A stretch of DNA of 64,000 bases, from NCBI GenBank assembly GCA_958510875.1, contig OY294071.1:32208581-32272580 (forward strand). Reading direction: 5' to 3'. Position 1 is the stretch's first letter. Each line of letters opens with the position of its first letter. The DNA comes from Endomychus coccineus (Eukaryota > Arthropoda > Insecta > Coleoptera > Endomychidae). A model generated the notes under the pieces. The model was not told where the DNA came from and ran no database searches. It was given only the letters and a program-made list of their open reading frames with translations. Of the stretch, positions 31,841 to 43,669 are shown piece after piece. The position numbers were made by a program, and so were the translations under genes.

Positions 31841-32530
31841 TACACAATATATTGAACCAGACAAGCTCGGGGTGTTCCGGAGAGCCCATACATGGTCTCA
31901 TGAAATTCAATCAAACATCAGAACTGACGATTTTAACATCAGAAATGACGATTTTGTCATGGGTATCTCCCAGGTATTCTTCGAATATTCCAGTTGCTTT
32001 ATTTATTGGCGACACTTATCTGTTTCAGAAGTGAATTCCAACCTGAATCCACTCTGCAAATCACAACATCAATTAGTAACAACATTGTATCGACATTTTC
32101 CAATGAGAAAAGCTTTTAATAAAGTCGGAGATAAACGCTAGGGAATCGCTAGTATGAATTTTATCACGCATCGATTGTTTCCCGGATATTTATAAAGCTT
32201 TTACGAGTTAAACTCTGGGAAAACTCGCGAAATACTATTTATATCTCATAAACTTATGCGGGAATAAATAACAAGCGAGAGATGATTATTCACATCAATC
32301 GTATCGCTTCTTTTCATACAACTCTGTTCACAGTTTCATAGTCTGACTTGCAATATCATACATTCATTCGTTAGACTACGGGCGACGAATGCTCTAGGTC
32401 TTCCGAATTCATTCGTGCTTTAATAGATTAATATGGTCCAGAACTGGCCATTGTTGGGACAGGTCATTTTTAATAAAATTCTCAGCAATTTTTATTATAT
32501 CTGTCCCTCCGACATCACAACGCTTGAAGG
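31841..32530. other. Unassigned sequence
   Basis: Two overlapping plus-strand open frames (31852-32034 and 31872-32141) have no recognisable motif. The rest is AT-rich. Confidence 0.4.
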
Positions 32531-32534
32531 AGAC

Positions 32535-32750
32535 TGGTCGACATATTTGACCGAGGAATCTAACACAAAAAAGCTTAAGAAGGGAAGTGTCATTTATTAT
32601 CCCAATTCAAGTAGTTCAACTTTAATTATATAACTGTTATAGATGAATGATACGGTTCAAAACTGGAATAATGATCGTTGTAATTTATTGTAGTCGAGGA
32701 AAAAGTCAGTCTCACCTCAAATAAAGGAATGAGTAGATAGAGGTTTAGTC
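32535..32750 (+). repeat. Direct repeat flanking an RNase H insertion, left copy
   Basis: About 210 bp, from GACATATTTGACCGAGG to AAGGAATGAGTAGA, recurs at 33630-33855 in the same orientation with small differences. The two copies bracket the RNase H fragment 32760-33625. They are too long for a target-site duplication, so a local duplication, or LTR-like direct repeats, is more likely. Confidence 0.8.
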
Positions 32751-32759
32751 CTTCTCTTC

Positions 32760-33625
32760 GCAAACCTGCACTATTCTTTCACTAATCTGAGCTTTTCAAG
32801 CTATCTTTTCAACCGGCCATGCCCTATTAGTATTCTGAGTTTACTTTTTCTTAGGTCATGCAGTTTACCAGAAGTATCTTTGTCTGCCTCAGTTATTGTA
32901 GTGTCCAGTGATGGGCTCTTTTGTTGTCTACTTCTTTTTTGAGTTCTTCCAATATTGTGCTGGCCCTCATTGAGCGAGCTTGTCTGCTTCTTCTTTACCG
33001 TCCACTCCGGCGGGTCCCGGAATCCATCTGTATTGTTCATGCTTAGTTCGTTTAGTTTCTCTAAACATTCCCAAATCATCTTGCAGCTGACTACTTGGGA
33101 GCTCAGCGCGTTGATGGCTGCTTGACTATCCGATATGATGACTTCTATCAGTTCCTTCTGTTGTTTTAGAGTCATCAGTGTACCATTTAATGACCTTCCT
33201 ATTAAGTCTTGAGATGGTGGTTTTGTGCCATTCGATTTTCCGACTTAGCTTGGTGTTAAATTCTTTCACGCCAGGTTTGATCAAATGCTTTGTACATGTT
33301 ACAGCTAGAGCTGTAGGTGTAGTGTTGACTGCTTTCTGAATTACTCATCATCAGATATTGCAGATAGTAGTGAAATACGTGTATTTTGCAAGGCAAGCCT
33401 CTTTTTCAGAACCTACGGAGTGCAATATTATCCATACCTACTCCTACTGATGCAGCAAAATAAGGAGGGAAACATCCTGTTATAAAGGAAATGCAAAGTT
33501 AGATTTATAGAATGAAGTCGTCGATAATTCTGTAAACGACAAGTCAGGGATTGGTATCAGTCGAGATATTAACCAGATAAGAAGTTGTTCAAGAATCATA
33601 AACCTTCTTGTGGTGAATTTAGTTA
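32760..33625 (-). pseudogene. R1-type RNase H fragment, copy 2
   Basis: The minus strand reads RKVIKWYTDDSKTTEGT (first acidic residue), then in a shifted frame EVIISDSQAAINALSSQVVS and CKMIWECLEKLNELS (second aspartate). Shifted back, it reads RWIPGPAGVDGKEEADKLAQ (last conserved acidic motif, usually W.PGH.G..GNE.AD). The C-terminal KLRILIGHGRLKR follows. The segment with the catalytic glutamate is missing between the first two blocks. RNase H removes the RNA strand during retrotransposition. Outer sequence to 33625 matches copy 1 up to 27120. Confidence 0.75.
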
Positions 33626-33629
33626 TATA

Positions 33630-33855
33630 GACATATTAGACCGAGGAATCTAACACAAAAAAGCTTAAGAAGGAATGTGTCATTTATTATCCCAATTCAA
33701 GTAGTTCAATTTTGATTTTATAACTGTTATATGGGAATGATACGGTTCAAAACTGAAACTCAATTGCAAACGAGATACAAATAATGATCGTTGTAATTTA
33801 TTGTAGTCGAAGAAGAAGTCAGTCTCATCTCATATAAAGGAATGAGTACAGTAAA
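33630..33855 (+). repeat. Direct repeat flanking an RNase H insertion, right copy
   Basis: This is the partner of 32535-32750. It contains 24 extra bases (around ACTCAATTGCAAACGAGATA) absent from the left copy. Confidence 0.8.
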
Positions 33856-33879
33856 TCTGTAATCTCTTTTTTTATAAAT

Positions 33880-34230
33880 CGTTAGCGAGGCATGTGACCA
33901 GCTTAAAACCAAAAATTTGTAACCCCCGCTTGAACTTTTTTGGGAATATTAAAATGTTTCTGAATCTGATTTTCCACCAGGACGGTAGGTCCTCGAGAAA
34001 AATTGTGTGAACAAAAATTGTAGAGAGCAATATTCTCTACAATTTATTTCCTACAGTCGCTGCGCTACAACCAAAAGTTGCACAGTGCGCCAAAGCTACC
34101 GAAAATAAATAACTTTTCCTCTTTCTTGACTTAAAAAAAAAATTCTACGCTACGATGAACTGTTACGGAGATTCATTTTCTGATGTAGTCATTTGGAAAT
34201 ACAACCCCCCCCCCCCCGAATGCAGGACAA
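33880..34230. other. Unassigned stretch with hairpin and poly-C tract
   Basis: 34016-34047 is a near-perfect hairpin (AAATTGTAGAGA ... TCTCTACAATTT). A run of 14 C lies at 34205-34218, directly before the non-LTR copy f. I see no gene. Confidence 0.5.
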
Positions 34231-34244
34231 TAAGAATTCACATC

Positions 34245-34990
34245 AGGCATTAGAACGCTGATTTTCCAAAGGAATCTGTCTTGGTACCAACTTTGTTTCT
34301 GCTCCATATCTACGATCTGTTGGAAGTGACCACCTGTCCCATCCACAGCTTTGCAGATGATGGTACATTGCATACCGCTTTCTCATCTAGAGCCCCTATA
34401 CCATCCAATGAAGCCAGAGAAGAGAGACAGAGACAGGTTGATGCAATTAATGGAGATCTGGCAATGATTTTGAAATGGGGATCTGATAATCTAGTAGAGT
34501 TTAATGTAACTATAACTCAAGCTTGTATCTTCTCCAGGAAGGCGGATCCCACAATCCCTAATATGATGATGTGAGCTATGAAGTCTTCCATTACCATGCT
34601 CGCAATCACCACCAACAGCACCCTCTCATGGAATGATCATGTTAGTTTCATTGCGAAAACCGCTTCACAAAAAATGTTCATACGTTTAGAGTTCGGCTCC
34701 CACACATACGCTGAAGCTCTTGGATTATATCCAGAAGAGAGCTATTCTTCTTCATTGACCTCTCTAGAACATCGTAGAAAAGTGGGCGATCTCTCCCTTT
34801 TCCATAGATATTTCCATGGTCGGTGTTCATCAGAAATCTCGTGAGTTGTTCCACCACGAGAGATTCCAGATAGGCGGACTAGATGAGCTCAAGCTAATAA
34901 CCGCTTCATTGTCAAGCTCGAGACCTGCCGAACTTCTTCTTACCAGACTTCATTTTTCTATCGAATGGCGAAATTGTGAAACTCTGCAAT
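34245..34990 (+). pseudogene. Non-LTR family 1, copy f
   Basis: The plus strand reads LFLLHIYDLLEVTTCPIHSF followed by ADDG (catalytic box intact), EERQRQVDAINGDLAMILKW, FSRKADPTIPNMMM and a stop. It continues MKSSITMLAITTNSTLSWND, an apparent deletion, SLTSLEHRRKVGDLSLFHRY and CETCRTSSYQTSFFY-type C-terminus. It begins mid-RT right after a poly-C run, so the 5' side is truncated. At least two stops are in frame. Confidence 0.85.
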
Positions 34991-35560
34991 GAACACCACA
35001 ATTATTGGTTTTACTTCATGAAGTTGGTTCCCCTGTACTCATCTCTGGTACAAATTCTTGCACCGTCTATTTCCAACTCCAATGTAAGAGATCCAAGTCA
35101 TTGCCAACCAAGCCTTTACTTGAAAATAGACTCTTCGGCTATGGAGATTTGCCGCATCAGGTGAAGATGGTAATGAATACAGATTAACTTTACTTTTGGT
35201 GGTAGATTGAGTGAATTTCTTGAAGCGGAGTTGAGGCAACGTGTCTGTGCAATTGGCACCATAGTACAATGCTACAAGATGAATTGTCCTGCAGTTTTGG
35301 CGCTTTGTTAATTGATGGTGGGTTTCTTTCTCGTTCTCACGGAAAATCAAATCCAAGAACATTTTGATATTTCCAAAAAGGTTCAAGAGAGGTCACAACT
35401 TTTTGGTTTTGGGCTTGTTACTTGCCCAACTAACGATTTATAAAATAAAATACCTTCGGTCATTTTTTCCCACAAAAGCCATTTTTGTCTGACAGATTTA
35501 CTAAATTGCAGACTATACAGATTTGCGGCTGCTTGGTTTCATGATATTAATGTATAGGAA
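34991..35560. other. Unassigned sequence
   Basis: Overlapping open frames on both strands between 34976 and 35386 show no family motif. I cannot tell whether they are old TE sequence. Confidence 0.35.
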
Positions 35561-35564
35561 AAAT

Positions 35565-35990
35565 GCTGAGTTTGACCTTCCCTTATTTTTCTCAGTACCT
35601 GTCTTCCAAAAAAACAGTAGATTTTTGACTGTCTTTGTAATTATTCACGTTTCAGATATCTCAGCACTGGAAAATCAGTGTCTCATAGATCTTTATTTTA
35701 GTGTTTGTTTTGTATACTATGCTTTTTAATCTTATAGATTTGATGCTCCTAACATTTATCTCACATCTTATATTAATTGAATTTGACGTTGAACATTATT
35801 CAAGATCCTTTCTTGCTTCCAAGGTTTATAATTTCAAATGAATTCTTGGTTTAAAGTTTTGAAATGTATTGGATGCCGGAATATGCCGTCTGCTCTTTCA
35901 AAAGTTGTGAAATTTGTCCAGACCCATTATTATTATCAAAATTTGATTAGATATTCCCGTAATAATATTAACCGAGCATCAGCACGGAAC
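35565..35990 (+). repeat. Dispersed repeat family E, copy 1
   Basis: TTATTTTTCTCAGTACCTGTC, TAGATTTGATGCTCCTAACA, CAAGATCCTTTCTT and TTGAAATGTATTGGATGCCG recur in order at 39925-40495. Identity looks high over about 420 bp. It resembles an untranslated retrotransposon end but has no diagnostic motif. Confidence 0.8.
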
Positions 35991-36039
35991 TCCATTTGCA
36001 CCAAGTTTCTTGAAATGTATTAATGTAATTGGTCTGGTA

Positions 36040-36465
36040 AGGTAATCTTAGAAAATAATCATCATTGCATATCATACCTACATCAAATGTGAACTCGAGT
36101 GAGAATGCAGGATATTTTTGACTGAGATTGTACAGCTACCAACCGTTGCAGAGCTTGCAGAGCAGTCTTATACAATATGTAAGAGGAAGGAAAGTGTCTT
36201 CGGACTATACAAAACATAACCTCTGGATATTTCAGTATTACTGAAAATCGTAGAGTATTTATATTTCACACATCGTCGTCAAAATCACAATCTAGTTTCC
36301 GTTACTATCCACCAGGATTACCACAATACTAAACCCAACATCATCCATTATTCACTTCGACATGTACAATAATAATTACAACAGGAAAAAAAAAGCTCGA
36401 CTAATAATCATAATTACTACACTACCGCAGACAGCTAATCTTGGAAATTCTTGGCTTCCGGATGG
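36040..36465. other. Unassigned sequence
   Basis: Nothing is recognisable before the family C pair. Confidence 0.4.
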
Positions 36466-36469
36466 AAGC

Positions 36470-36605
36470 ACGACTTGATGCCGACGTTTCGTCAACCATT
36501 ACAGATGAGATCTCCAGGGGAGGATTGAGGCAGTTCAAGCTTCAAACCGGTTCTGAATATGCCACCTGTAATGGTTGGGGAAACGTCGGCATCATTTCGT
36601 ACTGC
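36470..36605. repeat. Family C repeat: two hammerhead-like cores head to head
   Basis: On the minus strand 36475-36525 reads CTGGAGA, a stem II, then GACGAAACGTCGGCATC. On the plus strand 36551-36597 reads CTGAATA, TGCCACC...GGTTGGGG, GAAACGTCGGCATC. Both keep GAAACGTC and GGCATC but have a changed CUGANGA box. The open frame 36441-36935 across them is incidental. Confidence 0.65.
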
Positions 36606-36619
36606 TGTGACGCGGAATC

Positions 36620-38395
36620 CATCCGAAAGTCAAGAATTTTCACGACTATTAATGTAATATATGATGTACTGATTTCTTCACGACGAGCTAAGTCGGTATG
36701 TATATGCTATAGGGGAAACAACTTGGCTGGTTCCCTGAAAGTTGTGTACGGGCGTTTCCCCAACAGCTCTTATCAGCAAAAATATTTTCAGTTATCTGCA
36801 ACTTCCGATTATACCGGAAATGAACCCCAGCTTCTTTATTTCAAGTGGAACACCCTATTCTATATTATATTTTTAGAATCTACGATGAATTCCAAGGTAA
36901 CAATAAGACATGTATCTAAAATGCACCATTTCTGAATTATTCCAGTTTTTCACAATTTTCGCAGATTCAACTCTTTACAAAATAGCAAAATCCAAGCGAT
37001 TCAGGACATATAGCTTTCTAAATCTTTGGAAATTCTCTAAATTTATACAAGGTGCTCAGAAATAGGTGCCGAGTTTGCATCTCGAAAATACTGCTAGACA
37101 ATTTTTTAATGCCTCCCCCTTCTTTTTCTATTCACCAGCGAATAGAAGGGGAGCTCTGTGATGGTGACAGGTAAATTATTTAAAAGCAATTTTTCTAAAG
37201 AAAATTGTTCGAAATGAAAATTGTTCAAAAGAATATATATTCGAAATTTGGATTCTTGGGATTTCCAATTTAAGGATTACAATAGATTCTATTACACCTT
37301 CTCCCTCTTCCATTATACCTGCTTTTGTATTCTGTATTCTTTTAGGTTAGGTTAGGTTTAGCATGTATTAAATAAAATTGTTCATTTTAGGTTTGTGCTG
37401 CTTTTTTATAATCAACGGTAAAATCTACAACAATTTTCATTTCGAAAAATGATCATGCAATAATCTTATGAAAGAAAATGTGCCATCCACTTTAATCGCT
37501 TGATCCAAACGTCAAATGGAGTAGCATTCCCCGCTTCACTAACGGACCTGTATATTCAGAGGCGATATCTCGAAGGTTGTGCATTCTTTAATATTGTATC
37601 CCTACCAAATGCTGGTATAACACCCTGCCACCCACGATTTATTATGAAAAACACCTGATAAAGAACCGGAAGTCTTTTCAACAGCAAGTTGCAGGTACCT
37701 GCATATATACAAACAATGAGTACTAAAATTAGTTAACTATGAAGACTTTTGAGAAGTGAAACTACATGTTGCCAAACAAGCAATCAAGCGTTAAACCCTT
37801 TAACATGAACGCATGCAACGACTTTTAAAGTAGTTCACCCCTAGTATTTTACCAATTTATTCGCAGTTATTGAAAGGGGAGAGCAGTGGTTAAATTAGGA
37901 ATGATTGAATTAAATGTTCAAGCTGCCACGTTCGCTACTACACCATAAACAAGTTATAAAGCAAATTAAAATAAATAATTGTTTGCTTGACGGATCAGAT
38001 AATTAAAAATACAACCTGTTTCGGTTTAGATTCTCATCAAATATTCAAGATATTGAAATATTCTTTAATTACAAACAAACCATTGACATTGTAAATTGTA
38101 CATTGTTCTTTATAAAAGAGTTACAATAAATGAAAAAGCTTAGAAGTAATAAATTAAATTGACAATCACAACTATAATTCATCAATATGATAAGAGGTTT
38201 TATTCAACAAATGTTTTTCAAATTGGTAAAATATGTTTAATTCTCTTATTCTATTATTTACAACCGTTATAAAATAAGTTCTTTTGAAATAGGTAATGTG
38301 CTGATGCATACACCATACACATTCCTTCTTATGATTTTTATAAATAAAATAGCATAATTTATAAGTGCTAAAAAAAAGGTCATACGTTAAACTTG
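36620..38395. other. Unassigned AT-rich sequence
   Basis: I see no gene. A short TTAGGTTAGGTTAGG run at 37343-37360 matches the insect telomere motif but is too short to mean anything. Confidence 0.4.
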
Positions 38396-38399
38396 TTGA

Positions 38400-38615
38400 A
38401 TAGCAGACAAAATACGTATTGCACGATTTTGTAAGATAGAACTATTAGAAGAGCCGAATGTATAATACTATATCTCATTACAAAATGGCTGTTAGCATGA
38501 TAGACTGTTAAGAGAATATTCTGACTGCAAGTCTGCACCTACTAAAGCAAATGGTGAAATTCCAACAAACTCTTTACCTGAATATATACAGTTTCGTCCG
38601 CTTTCTTGTCGGCTG
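38400..38615 (+). repeat. Dispersed repeat family H, copy 1
   Basis: GTTAAGAGAATATTCTGACT, CAAGTCTGCACCT and CCTGAATATATACAGTTTCG recur at 40510-40740. The last block also recurs at 55195-55310. No coding sequence is attached. Confidence 0.7.
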
Positions 38616-39050
38616 GTTTCCGAGTTTCTGAGAACTGGGAGCAGCTGGGAATTTAGATTTATTATATATGTAGATTGAGATCATTGAGAAAATTGCACAT
38701 AATGATGTGGTTAATTGTATGTAACACAAATAACTATAGAAACATCTTGGTATTATTATCATTATTCATTAAACTGAATTGTCAACAGTCATAAACTATT
38801 AATAGGCCTGTCTGGATATTAATTCTGTCAACAGCAATTGCTACAAGACTACAACAAACGTATCATAAATGTAACCTTTTGCATGTTATTTGCATTACAA
38901 ATTTAAGAAGAGACTTTTGCTGGTCAGAGAGAGGACGTATTCGGAGCAAATATGAGACGACCGGCCCCAATCTAGTCTCTAGTTCAGATACATCAGCATG
39001 GAGTTGGTATATATATAGATAACTAGCGTCTCATCCTACGTTTGTCGAGC
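38616..39050. other. Unassigned AT-rich sequence
   Basis: Nothing is recognisable. Confidence 0.4.
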
Positions 39051-39056
39051 TTTATG

Positions 39057-39645
39057 TATATGGATTAATGTAACCAAGCACACACTGTCGTCTAGTCAAG
39101 ATATAAAAAAAAACTAAGATTCAAAGGCTCACATGTGTATGCTTAACTGGGACGCTGAGGTCTTCTTCTACGGCTAGCATGGTGAAAATACCGGACGAAC
39201 CCACCTCCATAAGTAGCAATACAAAGGGGGAAAATTGAGCATCCAATACTCTTGAGACCAAGGGATGACAAGAGCAATGTCTTTCGTACTTCATGATAAT
39301 ACTGTCTATCGTATTTGTAACAAAATTTCCTTTTTCCCCATTTGTAAAAGTCATTTGCAAAAAAAGACCGTGTATGGATCAATATAACCAAGCACCAAGA
39401 ACTATGTTCTAGTCAAGATATAAAAACGGAAGATTCAAAGGCTCGCATGTATAAGCATAACTGGGACGCTGAGGTCTTGTTGTACGGCTAGCATGAAGAA
39501 AATACCGGGCCAACCCACCTCAATGCAAAGGGGAAAAATGAGCAGCCAATACTCTTGAGACCAAGAGAAGACAAGAGCAAGGTCTTTCGTTTTTCATGAT
39601 ATCAATGTTTCTATCGTACTTGTAACAAATTTTTGTCATATCCCT
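39057..39645 (+). repeat. Tandem duplication of about 313 bp, two units
   Basis: Unit 1 (about 39057-39369) and unit 2 (about 39370-39645) share AACCAAGCAC, CTAGTCAAGATATAAAAA, AACTGGGACGCTGAGGTCTT, ACGGCTAGCATG and CCAATACTCTTGAGACCAAG. Divergence is moderate, so the duplication is not recent. The TATAAAAA motif is conserved in both. Confidence 0.8.
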
Positions 39646-39924
39646 TTTTTCTCCATTGATATCTTATCTGTTTGTTCCTTCCGATCCAATCAGACCTTGC
39701 TGTTGGTAACTCCTATTTGAGATCTTGGTTTTGTATGAAGCCCAAAAGTTTTCTATGGACCAAATTTGGTGGTTTTGTTCAAATTCCATCATTATCATGA
39801 GTACAACAGCTCTAGTTGGGCATCGACTTTCCCCAACCTTTCTTCAAATCGTCTCTCTGCGTCGCCAAATGTTGCAGCTTAGTCGCTCCTAACCTCCTTG
39901 CCTCTTCGTCTACCATTCTTCCAT
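39646..39924. other. Possible retroelement C-terminal scrap, minus strand
   Basis: On the minus strand the start of family E and the bases to its left (39955-39840) read KNRGRPNLTWKNGRRRGKEV. This resembles the GRP..TW stretch near the end of some non-LTR proteins. It is too short to be sure. Confidence 0.3.
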
Positions 39925-40495
39925 GTCAAGTTTGGCCTTCCCCTATTTTTCTCAGTACCTGTCTTCCATAAGCCAATAGTAGATTTTCGACTACTTTATC
40001 CACGTTTCAGCACCGGAACAATCAATCTCATAGATCTTTATTTCCACGATTATTTTGAGTACTTTGGCTTTTTAAAGCATAATAGTAGTAATATACTGTT
40101 ACGTGATCTAATAGATTTGATGCTCCTAACATTTATCTCAATTCTTACATTAAAGAAATTTGACGTTGAACAGTATTCAAGATCCTTTCTTACTTCCAAG
40201 GTTTATAATTTCAAATAAATTCTTGGTTTAAAGTTTTGAAATGTATTGGATGCCGGAATGTGCCGTCGACTCTTTTAAAAGTTGTGAAATTTGTCCAGAA
40301 CCATTACCGTTCAATCAAAAGCTCGCAAACTTATTGATCATACTTTCATCTAGAGTTTCAAAAGTATAGACTAAGTCAGGAATACGGGATATATTCACAA
40401 ACTACTGCAGCTAGATAAATTAAAGTTACTCTTGCTCAAAATTGATTAGATTTTCCCGTAATAATATTATCCGAGCATCAGCCATAACATGTTTG
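39925..40495 (+). repeat. Dispersed repeat family E, copy 2
   Basis: This is the counterpart of 35565-35990 with about 130 extra bases near 40310-40440. Confidence 0.8.
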
Positions 40496-40509
40496 TTGCA
40501 TCGCAAAAT

Positions 40510-40740
40510 AACCTATATAATATTATATCTCATTACAAAATGAAAGTTAGCGTGATAGATAGTTAAGAGAATATTCTGACTTGCAAGTCTGCACCTGCTA
40601 AAGCAAATGGAGAAAACCCAAGAAACTCTTTACCTGAATATATACAGTTTCGTCCGCTTCTAATTATCGACAGTATACACTATTCGTGCATCTTACCAGC
40701 TCTAAAATTAACCTAGCATCAAAAATAAACGTACAAATAC
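40510..40740 (+). repeat. Dispersed repeat family H, copy 2
   Basis: It directly follows family E copy 2, while copy 1 (38400-38615) stands alone. It shares GTTAAGAGAATATTCTGACT and CCTGAATATATACAGTTTCG. Confidence 0.7.
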
Positions 40741-40984
40741 CTTACTAACCTAGAATTGTTTCTTGGAGATGAAAAAACTTTGATAAATTCTATCGTTTCA
40801 CCCTTTACTTCGGACGGTATTATTAAAATACAATCAACATACACTATAAATATACTTATCGGTAGGTAGGAAAGGATTACTGTGGTCGCTCATTCATGAA
40901 CTTAGAGGATTATTACTTTAGGATTACGTCGTGGGTTTTTACATTCGAATAATGACAGATTACTATTAACAGTGGGAATTGGAG

Positions 40985-42425
40985 ATGATACATGTTTCCT
41001 GGTAGTTTGAAAATAGCTTCTGTTATACCAGTTTAAAAATTTATTTTCCTGCAAAAGCTATAGACCAATTTTGATTTTCATTTCGCAAAAATAATATAAA
41101 AACAATCTATTACAGAATATTGTTGTTTGTGAATGAGCAACACATTTTATCAGATTGCCAGCTTGCCGCCCGTTAAAACTGGATAAATGCTTCCGTTCAA
41201 CTTATGCTTGTTTACAGTGACATTGATCACGGCAGATTTTTAGCTGGGCTGTTCTTTAATCTGATCAGGGCTATTGACTCTATGATAATAAACTAGTGCT
41301 TAGATACTCGTTGGAAGTTAAATAAACTGGAAGGTCAATCAGTACGCTGAGCATATGCCCAAAGGGTTAAGACGGAGTAAGTAGGTCAGCCTAAAAAAAT
41401 AAGGCTTCGTTCGCTACGCTCACTCCGTCATAATCAAATTAGTGAAAATCAAACTCTTATATTTATTTATTAGTTGATTTTACTGTTCGCGGCGCTCACA
41501 CATACATAGGTAATTTTTGTATGGAAAGAAAAGCTGAAAATTTTAGTTATGTTTTAGATTTGTTTACGTGAAACTCCTAAGCCTGAAAATAAAATCAGAG
41601 TTTCATCTGAATCCCCTCGGCCTACTACTTCAGGACGTATTCAGAAAATATTAAAAACATTCATATTGTTATTATAAATGTAAAGTTATTGGCGAGTTAA
41701 CTGTTTTATGACTTATAGTACATGGTTCTGTGACTCAAGTATAGAGTCATGAATGAAAGAATGCGATATGGACACATGTGTTGTGTGTTACGTTCTATAA
41801 TATGAATTATTGTCAAGTATCGAATTATTGATCATTTAATCCTCGGCCATCTTGCCATATATCGTTAAAATTCCGGAATTTTGAACTATTTTTTCCCAAT
41901 TCAGTACATTTTCTAACAAATTTCATTACAATTTAAAATTCTGCCGCGGCTTAATTAAATCACCCTTTGTCGGGTGCCGCACCAGCAATTTAACCGGCCG
42001 CGAAAGTGTTGTATAATATTTCTATCTACAATCGACCAGATATTAGTGAAACAGAGCGAATAGTCTCGAGTATTTCGAGGCACCGATCTGCTCAATAACT
42101 CGAAAACAGTACGACTTTGAATTTTTATGCCAGTAAGTGTCGAGGATCATATCTAGGTTGTGTCAAAATTTCAAGTGGATTGCATTTGCCGATTGGCCGG
42201 CACATGAGGACATACCTTGGGCCATATAACCCGATTCGAGAGAAGACCCCATTCGCTAACGCTCTCTCCGTTTTAATAAGTAGCATCCTTTCTAATTGAC
42301 AGAAAACTAAAAGTCAAAGTAAATAATAAATTCTCTAAGAAAGCAGATATTGGCATTGGAGTTCCACAAGGATGAATTTTAGGACATTTGTTATCAAACC
42401 TATTTAAGAATTATATTTGAACTCT
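40985..42425 (+). pseudogene. Decayed non-LTR reverse transcriptase split by an insertion
   Basis: 40990-41340 on the plus strand reads, across many shifts, FPGSLKIASVIPV (RT finger), a VNEQHILSDCQLAAR-like block and LAGLFFNLIRAIDSM, the place of the first catalytic aspartate (usually F.D..AFD). After unrelated sequence at 41345-42288 the RT resumes at 42300 with DRKLKVKVNNKFSKKADIGI and GVPQG, then a stop and ILGHLL. The second part is the expected next RT block, so one old element was interrupted. It is much more decayed than family 1. Confidence 0.6.
41345..42288. mobile_element. Insertion related to the 54-kb tandem-repeat element
   Basis: The left end reads AGTACGCTGAGCATATGCCC and GTTAAGACGGAGTAAG. 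This is the reverse complement of the right end of the element at 54030-55020 (CTTAACACTTCGGGCATATG). The right end carries a degenerate TTCGCTAACGCTCTCTCCGT that mirrors TTCGCTACGCTCACTCCGT near the left end, so it has imperfect TIRs. No protein is seen. Confidence 0.55.
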
Positions 42426-42429
42426 CTTT

Positions 42430-43665
42430 TTTGTTTGTTCCTTTCAGGATCGTTTAGAAAACGAAAAGTAGAAGCAGTCATCGAGGTATAAGTTGAATTG
42501 TAGTGTTACTATTGCATCCAGAAACATAACAGCAACGAGACTTGGGAAATAACCTTGAAATTAGCTCAGGAAATTACTTCCTGTTAATCTTAAAATCCAA
42601 AGGAAAATCTTAAGTAAATGTGGATCGACAAAAAACGTTAATTTTTACAATCACATACATTCTTCAAGCGAATGTAATGCGGAGTCAAGCTACCATTTCT
42701 AGTCGACAACACCAAAAAGAAGAAAGGAATAAATGTAAAAAATACTAGATAATTGCTTTTTAAACGAAACAATATAACGTCAATAAGCACGAAACAACAA
42801 GATACACGTGGTTATCAAGGGGGCTTGCGAATGGTGTAGATTTAACGCTACGAAGTCACGATGCGATGAGTCATCAATATTCTGGCCTGTTATTAGAATG
42901 GGCTATGATTGTGTACGTAAACTGATTACATTGATGCCGAAAAACGTCGTTCTTCGTTCCGGTTTTCTTGTGATTTTTGCATATATGTATACGTTGTTCT
43001 AAACAAATAAAAGAATCTTGCATATTAATTATAGACAATAACGGAAGGGAACCTGAAAGATTCAAAGATAATAACAATTAAACACAAACAATCTAGTTAT
43101 GTTGATAAACATTCCAAGATATCTACTTGAAATAATTTGCTGACGCCTTTAATATCCACAGATAATTATAACTATGTATATTAAAATCATTATACATCCT
43201 TGCTTTAAATTGCTAAATAAGAGCAGCTGAAACCTTGATTTCAATCAATTTCCTTCACCTTTACGGAGTAATCGAGCGCCCCCCGCTCCGCCTTTCATAT
43301 TTTATTGTTTCCGAACATTTCAATCATTTCATACATATTCCTTTTTTCGCGGTTTATGCTTTCTCATTACTCTATTAATTTTATGGTACCAATAATGGGT
43401 ACCAATAACATTGATATCAATACGAAGTGGATGACGTAAGATTGACTTAACGTTTTATGGGCAATATGATTGCTTTTAACTTACTGAATAGAAAGGTATT
43501 TTAAATTAACATAATGAGCAAAAATTTTTGGCTATTCATGGTAACGTATGGTAATGTCTTTTGGTCATATTATTGCGATTTTTGATACCAAAATGTGTAA
43601 TCCTGGTTCTATAAATGGTACATTTAGTCCTATTAAATTTTCTAGCGAAAATTAAGTCAGAAAAG
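42430..43665. other. Unassigned AT-rich sequence
   Basis: Open frames at 42808-43002 and 42874-43077 lack motifs. I see nothing else. Confidence 0.4.
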
Positions 43666-43669
43666 GCAA

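Noticed and set aside
33340..33370. CTGATGATGAG followed by AGAAAGC on the minus strand, hammerhead-like
   Set aside because: The copy at 26820-26850 in the same repeat lacks the core, and no stem I or III pairing can be formed.
34205..34218. Poly-C run of 14
   Set aside because: Sits at the junction with a truncated retroelement; simple homopolymer and prone to sequencing error.
37343..37360. TTAGGTTAGGTTAGG run resembling the insect telomere repeat
   Set aside because: Only three units; too short for an interstitial telomere and expected by chance in AT-rich DNA.
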